From Shimwellia blattae DSM 4481 = NBRC 105725 (GTDB lineage Bacteria > Pseudomonadota > Gammaproteobacteria > Enterobacterales > Enterobacteriaceae): a stretch of 64,000 bases of DNA. Location: positions 2,046,001 through 2,110,000 of the forward strand of contig NC_017910.1 of the NCBI RefSeq assembly GCF_000262305.1. Reading direction: 5' to 3'. Both the position numbers and the translations under genes were made by a program. The notes beneath the pieces are model-generated. The model saw nothing but the letters and a program-made list of their open reading frames with translations. It had not been told where the DNA came from and did no database searches. This document shows positions 16,211-25,176 of this stretch, piece by piece (the first letter of the stretch is position 1; every line of letters begins with the position of its first letter).

Positions 16211-16915
16211 ATGACAACACAACGCCCCCGGCCACTGCGGGGTCTGCTTCCCGCCAGCCCCCGGCCCTATGGAAAATCGGTGCTGGGCGCCCCGCTACTC
16301 TGGTTTCCCGCTCCCCGGCGCTCGCCGCACACCGGGTTAATTATCGCTGCCACCCACGGGGATGAAAACGCGGCGTGCGTCACGCTTTCCTGCGCACTGC
16401 GCACCCTGGAAGCGGAGCTGCGCCGCCACCATGTTCTGCTGGCGGTCAATCCGGACGGGTGCCAGCTCGGGCTGCGGGCAAATGCCCGCGGTGTGGATCT
16501 GAACCGCAACTTCCCCAGCCGGAACTGGCAACCGGGGCAAACGGTCTACCGCTGGAACAGCCAGGCCACCCAGCGCGATGTGCGCCTCTCAACGGGGCAA
16601 CACCCCGGTTCTGAGCCGGAAACCGCCGCCCTCTGCCAGCTGATTGAGGATATCCGCCCGGCCTGGGTGGTCTCATTCCACGATCCCCTGGCCTGCATTG
16701 AAGATCCCGGCAATTCCGCGCTGGGAAACTGGATGGCGGACGCCTTCGGGCTGCCGCTGGTGACCAGTGTCGGCTATGCTACCCCCGGCTCCTTTGGCAG
16801 CTGGTGCGCGGATCGGTCGCTGCCCTGCATCACGGCTGAATTGCCCCCCATATCGGCAGACGACGCCAGCGAGCGCTACCTGCACCCGATGACAGCCCTG
16901 CTGCAGTGGTCTTAA
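16211..16915 (+). CDS. mpaA: Murein peptide amidase A
   Basis: A cytoplasmic zinc carboxypeptidase of the M14 family that cuts the gamma-D-Glu to meso-DAP bond of murein tripeptide. The metal site HGDEN, the substrate-binding VDLNRNFP and the catalytic region SFHDPLACIE and TAELPP are all visible. I choose the second ATG (MTTQRPRP, 234 residues), close to the E. coli length; an ATG at 16193 adds six residues. Its stop overlaps the convergent ycjG stop. Confidence 0.95.
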   Translation: MTTQRPRPLRGLLPASPRPYGKSVLGAPLLWFPAPRRSPHTGLIIAATHGDENAACVTLSCALRTLEAELRRHHVLLAVNPDGCQLGLRANARGVDLNRNFPSRNWQPGQTVYRWNSQATQRDVRLSTGQHPGSEPETAALCQLIEDIRPAWVVSFHDPLACIEDPGNSALGNWMADAFGLPLVTSVGYATPGSFGSWCADRSLPCITAELPPISADDASERYLHPMTALLQWS

Positions 16916-17880
16916 GCCAGGTGGAGGAGCCCGGTGCTGAACTTCAGCGGTGGTTCAACATCCACCGCAAGCCAGGTCGGGCCGTCCAGATCGGCAAAGC
17001 ATACCCCGGGGGTCAGCGGCAGGGCCGCGCGAATAGCCCGGGAGGTACACAGCATACAGCCCAGCATTAATTCAAAGCCCTGCTCTGCCGCCTGGTGGGC
17101 CAGGGCCAGGGCTTCTGTCAGCCCGCCGGTTTTATCCAGCTTGATGTTGATCATCTCATAGCGACCGGCCAGGGTTGCCAGATCGCTGCGGGTGTGGCAG
17201 CTCTCATCGGCACAGATGGGTAACGGGTGGATAAAGTTCTCAAGCGCTGCATCATCCCCGACCGGCAGCGGCTGCTCCAGCATCGCCACCCCCAGATCAG
17301 CCAGGAACTGGCTGCGCGAGGCAAGCCCTTCCCCGTGCCAGGATTCGTTGGCATCAACAATCAGTGTCGCATCCGGTACTGCGCTGCGAATGGCGACCAT
17401 CCGCTCGCTGATAAGCCGGTCATCCATCTTGATTTTCAGTAGCCGGGCCCCTTTGTTCCACAGCATGATCGCGGCTTCGGCCATTTTTTCCGGGGAGTCA
17501 ATAACAACGGTCTGGGCGGTGACTATCTCATCGGGCAGTGTGGTGTGGGTCAGCCGGGCGAGGCTCAGCCCCTGGCGGCGGGCCTCCAGATCCCACAGGG
17601 CACAGTCCACCGCATTACGGGCGGCCCCGGCGGGGAGCTGCTGCTGAAGCTGTTCCTGGGTCATTCCCCGCTCCAGCTGGGGCATCACGGTGGCAATCTG
17701 GGCCATCACCGAGGCGACATTCTCACCATAGCGCGGATACGGCGTACACTCGCCGCTCCCTTTGACGCCGTCCTCTTCGAGTTCAACCACCACAACGGTT
17801 GCCTCTTTGCGGCTGCCCCTGGCAATCACAAACGGGGAGTGGAGTGGCCACGCCTCTTCGTAAACCCTTATCCTTCTCAT
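16912..17880 (-). CDS. ycjG: L-Ala-D/L-Glu epimerase
   Basis: Epimerises L-Ala-D-Glu, released from murein peptides after MpaA action, to L-Ala-L-Glu. It belongs to the enolase superfamily: the lysine acid-base pair is in LLKIKMDD and NIKLDKTGG, and the metal ligands lie in IVDANESW, MLEQPL and CADES. The 322-residue length is typical. The gene is convergent with mpaA and shares TTAA at the stops. The gene order mppA-mpaA-ycjG-tpx follows E. coli, with the YcjY/YcjZ genes missing. Confidence 0.96.
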   Translation of the reverse strand: MRRIRVYEEAWPLHSPFVIARGSRKEATVVVVELEEDGVKGSGECTPYPRYGENVASVMAQIATVMPQLERGMTQEQLQQQLPAGAARNAVDCALWDLEARRQGLSLARLTHTTLPDEIVTAQTVVIDSPEKMAEAAIMLWNKGARLLKIKMDDRLISERMVAIRSAVPDATLIVDANESWHGEGLASRSQFLADLGVAMLEQPLPVGDDAALENFIHPLPICADESCHTRSDLATLAGRYEMINIKLDKTGGLTEALALAHQAAEQGFELMLGCMLCTSRAIRAALPLTPGVCFADLDGPTWLAVDVEPPLKFSTGLLHLA

Positions 17881-18020
17881 AATGTCTCCGGATTTCCATG
17901 AATGCCCTCAGTATAACGACTCCACTGATTTAAATGCAGTTTCAGTTTTCTATGTAAAAAGACACCGGAGTGGCTTAGACTAGTGGAGGTGTTAATTATA
18001 TGTAATAAAAGGAATCCGAT

Positions 18021-18527
18021 ATGTCACAACAAGTTCACTTCCAGGGCAATCCGGTTGCCGTTGCAGGACAATTCCCCCAGAAAGGAAACAAAGCGCCAGC
18101 GTTCACCCTGACCGCCGCTGATCTGTCCGACGTGACGCTACAGCAGTATGCCGGTAAGCGCAAAGTGCTGAATATTTTCCCGAGCATCGACACGGGGGTT
18201 TGCGCCGCGTCTGTGCGTAAATTTAACCAGCTGGCCAGCGAGCTGGATAACACCGTGGTGCTGTGCATCTCGGCCGACCTGCCTTTCGCCCAGTCCCGCT
18301 TCTGCGGCGCTGAAGGGCTGAGCAACGTGGTCACCCTGTCTACACTGCGCAACCCGGAATTTAAGCAGGCATACGGTGTGGCCATCAGCGAAGGCCCGCT
18401 GCGTGGGCTCACCGCCCGTGCCGTTGTGGTACTTAACGAGCAGGATGAGGTTATCTTCAGCCAGCTGGTAAATGAGATAACCACCGAGCCAGACTACGAC
18501 AGTGCCCTGGCGGCGCTGCAGGGCTAA
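18021..18527 (+). CDS. tpx: Thiol peroxidase
   Basis: Reduces alkyl hydroperoxides and H2O2 with thioredoxin. The 168-residue protein has the peroxidatic Cys61 in the FPSIDTGVCAASVR motif and the resolving Cys95 (FAQSRFCGAEGL); Cys82 is also present. AAAAGGAATCCGAT before the ATG gives a ribosome-binding site. It is divergent from ycjG, so the 140 bp between them carries both promoters. A stem-loop terminator follows. Confidence 0.98.
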   Translation: MSQQVHFQGNPVAVAGQFPQKGNKAPAFTLTAADLSDVTLQQYAGKRKVLNIFPSIDTGVCAASVRKFNQLASELDNTVVLCISADLPFAQSRFCGAEGLSNVVTLSTLRNPEFKQAYGVAISEGPLRGLTARAVVVLNEQDEVIFSQLVNEITTEPDYDSALAALQG

Positions 18528-18533
18528 AAAATT

Positions 18534-18556
18534 AACGGGTGCCCGGGGCACCCGTT
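18534..18556. terminator. Terminator between tpx and yncE
   Basis: AACGGGTGCC and GGCACCCGTT form a 10-bp stem with a 3-nt loop between two convergent genes. There is no T-tract on the + side. Confidence 0.6.
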
Positions 18557-18576
18557 ATGCCATCTTCCCCGCAAGT

Positions 18577-19620
18577 TTACAGGGTTATCCGCAGTATATC
18601 GTCCGGGAGGGTGGCCTCCTGCTGGCGGGTAGAGACCTGCTTCACACTCACATACAGGGTTTTGCCATCCGGCGAGAGCGCCAGGCTATTCGGGTGGACC
18701 GGCGTTTTGAGGGTTTTTGTTAACTTCAGGGTGCTGGCATCAATAATGCTCACCTCGCCCGCCTGCCGGTGGGTAACGTACACCTCATTACGCGCCGGGT
18801 TAAACAGCACCGCCAGCGACTCCGGCAGTGCCACTTTGCCGGTGACATCCCCGGTGCGGGTATCCACCACCAGTAAATCGGTTCCTTTTGAGTCGGTCAC
18901 AAATGCCCGGTGGTTCGCGGTATCAAGGCTGATGTTCAGCAGCATATGCTCTTTGCCGTCATCAAGCAGTTTCTTACGCGCCAGCACCTTACCGGTGGCG
19001 GTATCAATGGTGATAAATTCCCCGTCCCCGTTGCTGGTGTAAAGCCGCCCGGCCGCGCTGTCCAGCGCCAGGCCGGTGTTCATTTTACCCAGCCCGCTGA
19101 TGGTATTGCGCAGTTTCAGGGTTGCCCCGTCCACCACCCAAATCACGCTCTCCGGGCCCAGCCCGCCCATATAGACAGTATTGGTGGCTTCATCAACCGC
19201 CAGCTCCCTTGGGGCCAGCGGGCGTACCGTTTCAGTGCGTTTGCGATCATCGAGCACCAGGCGGCCTTTTACCACACCGCTGGCCGCGTCTATGGCGGTA
19301 ATGGCGCTGTTCATGGTGTTACCAAACCACAGGGTGTTGGTTTTGGTATTAATGGTGGCGCCGAAGGGTTTCAGATCGTTATGCAGGGTCTTCACGACCG
19401 TCAGGGTCTGGGGATCAAGCTGGTATACCACGCCGCCTACCTCGTTTTTACGGCTACCGGAGGTGGCCACAAACAGGGCATTTTCCGCCGGGCTGTAGGC
19501 CATTTCATAAGCGCCTTTGCCCACCGGGCTGCGCAGCATGGCGTCTGCGGCCAGCACAGAAAAAGCGCTCCCGGCCAGCAGGGCAGCCAGTAACGAGCGG
19601 GAGAATGTCGGTGAAATCAT
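18577..19620 (-). CDS. yncE: YncE-like periplasmic beta-propeller protein
   Basis: A 347-residue protein with a signal peptide ending at VLA-ADAM (residue 25) and seven-bladed YVTN-type repeats (for example VYQLDPQTLTVVKTL, LAVDEATNTVYMGGLG, LALSPDGKTLYVSV). E. coli YncE is 353 residues, binds DNA in vitro, and is reported to be iron-regulated; its cellular role is unclear. I choose the ATG at 19620, preceded by AGGAAGGAA, over an upstream in-frame ATG at 19689 that would bury the signal peptide. A Fur-like box lies about 90 bp upstream. Confidence 0.9.
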   Translation of the reverse strand: MISPTFSRSLLAALLAGSAFSVLAADAMLRSPVGKGAYEMAYSPAENALFVATSGSRKNEVGGVVYQLDPQTLTVVKTLHNDLKPFGATINTKTNTLWFGNTMNSAITAIDAASGVVKGRLVLDDRKRTETVRPLAPRELAVDEATNTVYMGGLGPESVIWVVDGATLKLRNTISGLGKMNTGLALDSAAGRLYTSNGDGEFITIDTATGKVLARKKLLDDGKEHMLLNISLDTANHRAFVTDSKGTDLLVVDTRTGDVTGKVALPESLAVLFNPARNEVYVTHRQAGEVSIIDASTLKLTKTLKTPVHPNSLALSPDGKTLYVSVKQVSTRQQEATLPDDILRITL

Positions 19621-19705
19621 GAGCAGAATTCCTTCCTGGGAGTTGTTATTACGCGCTTCACATTGTTTACCGGTGAATAAAAGGTCCATTGCCTTTTACT
19701 TTTCT

Positions 19706-19724
19706 GAGAATAGTAATCATTTAC
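19706..19724. promoter_or_regulatory. Fur-like box upstream of yncE
   Basis: GAGAATAGTAATCATTTAC matches the 19-bp Fur consensus at 14 positions. The rest of the 347-bp yncE-narU intergenic region holds a CCGGGAT/ATCCCGG hairpin near 19770 and a 7-bp inverted repeat AGTATCA/TGATACT (19901-19907, 19922-19928) just before narU. Confidence 0.5.
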
Positions 19725-19967
19725 CACCAGAAAGCACGCATTTTCATAATACCGACGGGAATTTTTTATCCGGGATGCCCTTATATCCCGGTGCTGGCAC
19801 GCTGACATATTAGCCAGATTTAACATTTCCCGGCATATACCCCTAAATTTCGCCCTGCAGATCGCGATTTCTTATCTACCTTTAGAAGTACAACCAAAAA
19901 AGTATCAGCGCGATGGACTGATGATACTAAAGAATAACAAGTAATTTGTCTGCATATGAGGATGACA

Positions 19968-21368
19968 ATGTCGCAATCAACGGAAAAAAATAACCGCTAT
20001 CAGCTGCGCAACTGGACACCGGAAAACCCCGCCTTCTGGGAGAACGAAGGCAAATATATTGCCCGGCGCAACTTATGGATTTCAGTGGCCTGCCTGCTGC
20101 TGGCATTCTGCGTCTGGATGCTGTTCAGCGCGGTTGCCATCAACCTGAATAAAGTGGGGTTTAACTTCACCACCGATCAGCTGTTTATGCTGACGGCTCT
20201 GCCCGCCCTTTCCGGCGCGGTGCTGCGGGTGCCCTACTCTTTTATGGTGCCGCTCCTGGGGGGCCGTTACTGGACCGTGATAAGCACCGCCATCATGCTG
20301 ATCCCCTGCCTGTGGCTGGGGTTCGCGGTGCAGGATCCGGGCACCCGCTACAGTACATTTATTATCATCGCGCTGCTGTGCGGCTTTGCCGGGGCCAACT
20401 TTGCCTCCAGCATGGGCAATATCAGCTTTTTCTTCCCTAAACACCTGCAGGGAAGCGCCCTCGGGGTCAATGGGGGGCTGGGTAACCTCGGGGTCAGCGT
20501 GATGCAGTTACTCGCGCCGCTGGTGATTGTGCTGCCGCTGTTTACCGCCTTCGGCGCGGCGGGTGTCAGCCAGCCGGATGGCTCAGGGCTGTGGCTGGCC
20601 AACGCCGCCTGGCTCTGGGTGCCGCTGCTGGTGCTGGCGACCCTTGCCGCCTGGTTCGGGATGAATGACATCTCCAGCGCGAAGGCCTCCATTGCCGAGC
20701 AGTTACCGGTCCTCAGACGCCCCCATATGTGGCTGCTGGCGCTGCTGTACCTCGCCACTTTCGGGTCGTTTATCGGCTTTTCTGCCGGGTTTGCCATGCT
20801 GGCAAAAACCCAGTTCCCGGAGGTGAACATCCTTAAGCTCGCGTTTTTTGGCCCGTTTATTGGTGCGCTGGCCCGCTCTGCCGGAGGGGTTATCTCCGAT
20901 AAGTTTGGCGGCGTGCGGGTGACCTTAATTAACTTCATTTTTATGGCGCTGTTTACCGCCCTGCTGTTTACGACCCTGCCGGGTAAGAACGGCGGCGGCA
21001 ATTTCTGGGCGTTTTACGCCGTCTTTATGGGGCTGTTTCTCACCGCCGGGCTCGGCAGCGGCTCCACCTTCCAGATGATCGCCATTATCTTCCGTCGCCT
21101 GACGCTCGGGCGGGTAAAACGCCTTGGCGGGAGCGATGAACAGGCCCAGCGCGAAGCGGTTACCGATACGGCCGCCGCCCTCGGGTTTATCTCCGCGATT
21201 GGTGCTATCGGCGGTTTCTTTATCCCCAAAGCCTTCGGCTCCTCACTGGCAATGACCGGCTCACCGGTGGGCGCCATGAAAATATTCCTGGTGTTTTACG
21301 TGGTGTGTGTCCTGGTCACCTGGCTGGTATACGGCCGCAGAGCATCAGGCAAAAAAACATCCAGATAA
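19968..21368 (+). CDS. narU: Nitrate/nitrite transporter NarU
   Basis: A 12-helix major facilitator protein of the NarK family that exchanges nitrate and nitrite across the inner membrane. Signature segments GFAGANFASSMGNISFFFP and GLGSGSTFQMIA are the nitrate signature motifs, and the conserved arginine lies in LRVPYSF. Similarity to E. coli NarU and the position directly before narZ favour NarU over NarK. I start at ATG 19968 (MSQSTEKN, 466 residues) because AGGATGACA lies just upstream; two in-frame ATGs (19956, 19962) are alternatives. Confidence 0.95.
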   Translation: MSQSTEKNNRYQLRNWTPENPAFWENEGKYIARRNLWISVACLLLAFCVWMLFSAVAINLNKVGFNFTTDQLFMLTALPALSGAVLRVPYSFMVPLLGGRYWTVISTAIMLIPCLWLGFAVQDPGTRYSTFIIIALLCGFAGANFASSMGNISFFFPKHLQGSALGVNGGLGNLGVSVMQLLAPLVIVLPLFTAFGAAGVSQPDGSGLWLANAAWLWVPLLVLATLAAWFGMNDISSAKASIAEQLPVLRRPHMWLLALLYLATFGSFIGFSAGFAMLAKTQFPEVNILKLAFFGPFIGALARSAGGVISDKFGGVRVTLINFIFMALFTALLFTTLPGKNGGGNFWAFYAVFMGLFLTAGLGSGSTFQMIAIIFRRLTLGRVKRLGGSDEQAQREAVTDTAAALGFISAIGAIGGFFIPKAFGSSLAMTGSPVGAMKIFLVFYVVCVLVTWLVYGRRASGKKTSR

Positions 21369-21435
21369 CAACACAATATCACTATTATCCGCAATGTCGT
21401 TACGGAGGGGGTAACCCCTCCACGGGAGGAAAAGC

Positions 21436-24400
21436 ATGAGCAAATTACTCGACCGGTTGCGTTATTTTAAGCAAAAAGGCGAGACATTCGCCGGTGGTCA
21501 TGGTCAGGAATACCACAATAACCGCGACTGGGAAGACGGCTACCGCCAGCGCTGGCAGTACGATAAGATCGTGCGTTCAACCCACGGTGTGAACTGTACC
21601 GGCTCCTGTAGCTGGAAGATTTATGTCAAAAATGGTCTGGTCACCTGGGAAACCCAGCAGACCGACTACCCGCGCACCCGCCCGGATATGCCCAACCACG
21701 AGCCGCGCGGCTGCCCGCGCGGGGCCAGCTACTCCTGGTATCTGTACAGTGCCAACCGCCTGAAATACCCGCAAATCCGCCAGGTGCTGCTGGAATACTG
21801 GCGCGCCGCGCGCCAGCAGCACAGCGATCCGGTTGAGGCCTGGGCCGCCATCATGAGTGATGAGCAGAAATGCCGCGAGTACAAACAGTCCCGGGGCCGG
21901 GGCGGGTTTGTGCGCACCACCTGGCAGGAGGTCAACGAGCTGATTGCCGCTGCCAATATCTGGACCATTAAACACTACGGCCCGGATCGGGTAGCCGGTT
22001 TTTCGCCAATCCCGGCCATGTCGATGATCTCCTATGCGGCGGGCACCCGCTACCTGTCGCTGCTGGGCGGCACCTGCCTGAGCTTCTATGACTGGTACTG
22101 CGACCTGCCCCCCGCCTCCCCGATGACCTGGGGCGAGCAGACCGACGTGCCGGAATCGGCCGACTGGTATAACTCCGCCTATATTATTGCCTGGGGCTCG
22201 AACGTTCCCCAGACCCGCACGCCAGACGCGCACTTCTTCACTGAGGTGCGCTATAAAGGCACCAAAACCATTGCCATCACGCCTGATTATTCCGAAGTGG
22301 CCAAACTGTCTGACCAGTGGCTGGCCCCGAAACAGGGCACCGACAGCGCACTGGCGATGGCTATGGGGCATGTGATCCTGCGCGAGTTCCACCTCAACAC
22401 CCCCAGTGACTACTTCCTCAATTACGCCCGCCGCTATACGGATATGCCCATGCTGGTGATGCTGGAAGCCCGGGACAACGGCCAGTTCGTGCCGGGCCGG
22501 ATGCTGCGGGCCTCAGACCTGGTGGACAACCTCGGGGAGAGTAACAACCCGGAGTGGAAAACCGTTGCCCGCACCGAAGAGGGCCACCTGGTGGTGCCTA
22601 ACGGCTCCATCGGCTTTCGCTGGGGCGAAAAAGGCAAATGGAACCTTGAGCCCCTGGCCGCCGGGCAGGAGGTGGCCCTGCAACTGAGCCAGCTGGAAAA
22701 CCATGACGAGATAGCCAGTGTCGGGTTCCCCTATTTCGGCGGCCAGGAAAACCCCAACTTCCGCCATGTTCCCCAGTCACCGGTGCTGTACCACCGTATT
22801 CCCGCCACCCGCATTACCCTGGCCGACGGTAGCCAGGGGCTGGTCGCCAGCGTTTACGATCTGACCCTCGCCAGTTATGGCCTGGATCGCGGGCTGGGTG
22901 ATGAGAACTGCGCCAGCGATTACCACACGGTGAAAGCCTATACCCCCGCCTGGGCAGAGCAGATAACCGGGGTGCCGCGCCAGTATATTGAACAGATAGC
23001 CCGGGAGTTTGCCAGCACGGCCCATAAAACCCACGGCCGCTCCATGATCATCCTCGGAGCCGGTATCAACCACTGGTATCACATGGATATGACCTACCGG
23101 GGGCTTATCAATATGCTGGTGTTCTGCGGCTGTATTGGCCAGAGCGGTGGCGGCTGGTCCCACTATGTGGGCCAGGAAAAGCTGCGCCCCCAGACCGGCT
23201 GGCTCCCGCTGGCCTTTGCCCTGGACTGGCAGCGCCCGCCGCGCCAGATGAACAGCACCTCCTGGTTTTATAACCACTCCGAACAGTGGCGCTATGAAAA
23301 GCTGACCGCCCGGGAGCTGCTCTCACCACTGGCGGATCCGGCACGCTACACCGGCCACCTGATCGATTTTAACGTCCGGGCGGAGCGCATGGGCTGGCTG
23401 CCCTCTGCACCGCAGCTGAATACCAACCCGCTGCACATTGCCGCCGCCGCACAGCAGGCCGGTGTACCGGTAAAAGAGTATGTGGTGAATAACCTGAAAA
23501 GCGGCGATCTGCGCATGGCCTGTGAGCAGCCAGACAGCGGCAAAAACCATCCGCGTAACCTGTTTGTCTGGCGCTCTAACCTGCTGGGCTCCTCCGGTAA
23601 GGGGCATGAATATATGCTCAAATACCTGCTGGGCACCGAAAACGGCATTAACGGGGAGGCCTTCGGCACGACGGACGGTGTCGCCCCACAAGAGGTGGAG
23701 TGGCAGTCCGACGCCATCGAGGGCAAGCTGGATCTGCTGGTCACCCTGGACTTCAGGATGTCCAGCACCTGTCTGTTCTCCGATATTGTGCTGCCTACCG
23801 CCACCTGGTACGAAAAAGACGATATGAATACTTCGGATATGCATCCGTTTATTCACCCGCTGACGGCCGCCGTTGACCCGGCCTGGGAGTCGCGCAGCGA
23901 CTGGGAGATCTACAAAGGGCTGGCCAGGCGTTTCTCTGAGCTGTGTCCGGGCCATTTAGGGGTAGAAACGGATGTGGTGCTCCAGCCGATTATGCATGAC
24001 TCCCCGGGGGAGCTCTCACAACCGTTTGACGTTCAGGACTGGCGCAAAGGCGAATGCGATCTGATCCCCGGGAAAACCGGCCCCGCCATTGCGACAGTAG
24101 AGCGCAACTACCCGGAAGTCTGGGAGCGTTTTACCTCCCTCGGCCCGCTGATGGACTCACTGGGCAACGGCGGCAAGGGGATCAACTGGAAAACCGACAG
24201 CGAGGTTGAACTCCTTGGCAAGCTGAACCGCACCAAACTCCACGGCCCGGCAGCCGGGCGCCCGCTGATTGACAGCGCCCGGGATGCGGCAGAAGTGATC
24301 CTCACCCTCGCCCCGGAGACCAACGGCCAGGTGGCCGTGAAAGCCTGGCAGGCGCTGGGGGCATTTACCGGGCGCAGCCATACCCATCTGGCCGCCGCCA

Positions 24401-25176
24401 AAGAAGATGAGAAAATCCGCTTTCACGATATTGTCGCCCAGCCACGCAAGATAATCTCCAGCCCCACCTGGTCCGGGCTGGAAGATGAACATGTCTCATA
24501 CAACGCCTGCTATACCAATGTCCACGAGCTGATCCCCTGGCGCACCCTGAGCGGCCGCCAGCAGCTCTACCAGGATCACCCCTGGATGCGCGACTTTGGT
24601 GAAAGCCTCGCCAGCTACCGCCCGCCGGTAGACACCGGCAGCCTGCAGCATATGAAACAGGTTGCCCCTAATGGCTTCCCGGAAAAGGCGCTTAACTTCC
24701 TGACGCCGCACCAGAAATGGGGGATCCACTCCACCTACAGCGACAACCTGCTGATGCTGACCCTGTCACGCGGCGGCCCGATTGTCTGGATCAGTGAAAA
24801 AGACGCCCGGGAGCTGACCATTGCCGATAACGACTGGGTTGAAGTCTTCAACGCCAACGGCGCCCTGGTGGCCCGGGCGGTGGTCAGCCAGCGTATTCCT
24901 GCGGGCATGACCATGATGTACCACGCCCAGGAGCGGATCATGAATATCCCCGGCTCTGAAGTGACCGGCATGCGCGGCGGGATCCACAACTCCGTCACCC
25001 GTATCACCCCAAAACCCACCCATATGATCGGCGGCTATGCCCAGCTGTCCTGGGGCTTCAACTACTACGGCACCGTGGGCTCTAACCGCGATGAGTTCAT
25101 TATGATCCGCAAAATGAAGCACATTAACTGGCTGGACGGTGAAGGTAAGGATCAGGTACAGGAGAAGACAAAATGA
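21436..25176 (+). CDS. narZ: Respiratory nitrate reductase Z, alpha subunit
   Basis: The catalytic subunit that reduces nitrate at a bis-MGD molybdenum centre on the cytoplasmic face of the inner membrane. All 1246 residues are present. HGVNCTGSCSWKIYVKNG near residue 50 carries the His/Cys ligands of the FS0 cluster, and the MGD-binding regions are intact. GGGAGGAAAAGC before the ATG is a strong ribosome-binding site. It overlaps narY by 4 bp. Next to narU it corresponds to the second E. coli reductase, which is RpoS-dependent rather than nitrate-induced; no clear FNR site is seen upstream. Confidence 0.98.
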   Translation: MSKLLDRLRYFKQKGETFAGGHGQEYHNNRDWEDGYRQRWQYDKIVRSTHGVNCTGSCSWKIYVKNGLVTWETQQTDYPRTRPDMPNHEPRGCPRGASYSWYLYSANRLKYPQIRQVLLEYWRAARQQHSDPVEAWAAIMSDEQKCREYKQSRGRGGFVRTTWQEVNELIAAANIWTIKHYGPDRVAGFSPIPAMSMISYAAGTRYLSLLGGTCLSFYDWYCDLPPASPMTWGEQTDVPESADWYNSAYIIAWGSNVPQTRTPDAHFFTEVRYKGTKTIAITPDYSEVAKLSDQWLAPKQGTDSALAMAMGHVILREFHLNTPSDYFLNYARRYTDMPMLVMLEARDNGQFVPGRMLRASDLVDNLGESNNPEWKTVARTEEGHLVVPNGSIGFRWGEKGKWNLEPLAAGQEVALQLSQLENHDEIASVGFPYFGGQENPNFRHVPQSPVLYHRIPATRITLADGSQGLVASVYDLTLASYGLDRGLGDENCASDYHTVKAYTPAWAEQITGVPRQYIEQIAREFASTAHKTHGRSMIILGAGINHWYHMDMTYRGLINMLVFCGCIGQSGGGWSHYVGQEKLRPQTGWLPLAFALDWQRPPRQMNSTSWFYNHSEQWRYEKLTARELLSPLADPARYTGHLIDFNVRAERMGWLPSAPQLNTNPLHIAAAAQQAGVPVKEYVVNNLKSGDLRMACEQPDSGKNHPRNLFVWRSNLLGSSGKGHEYMLKYLLGTENGINGEAFGTTDGVAPQEVEWQSDAIEGKLDLLVTLDFRMSSTCLFSDIVLPTATWYEKDDMNTSDMHPFIHPLTAAVDPAWESRSDWEIYKGLARRFSELCPGHLGVETDVVLQPIMHDSPGELSQPFDVQDWRKGECDLIPGKTGPAIATVERNYPEVWERFTSLGPLMDSLGNGGKGINWKTDSEVELLGKLNRTKLHGPAAGRPLIDSARDAAEVILTLAPETNGQVAVKAWQALGAFTGRSHTHLAAAKEDEKIRFHDIVAQPRKIISSPTWSGLEDEHVSYNACYTNVHELIPWRTLSGRQQLYQDHPWMRDFGESLASYRPPVDTGSLQHMKQVAPNGFPEKALNFLTPHQKWGIHSTYSDNLLMLTLSRGGPIVWISEKDARELTIADNDWVEVFNANGALVARAVVSQRIPAGMTMMYHAQERIMNIPGSEVTGMRGGIHNSVTRITPKPTHMIGGYAQLSWGFNYYGTVGSNRDEFIMIRKMKHINWLDGEGKDQVQEKTK

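Noticed and set aside
21577..22392. 271-codon minus-strand frame inside narZ
   Set aside because: Shadow of the conserved narZ N-terminus.
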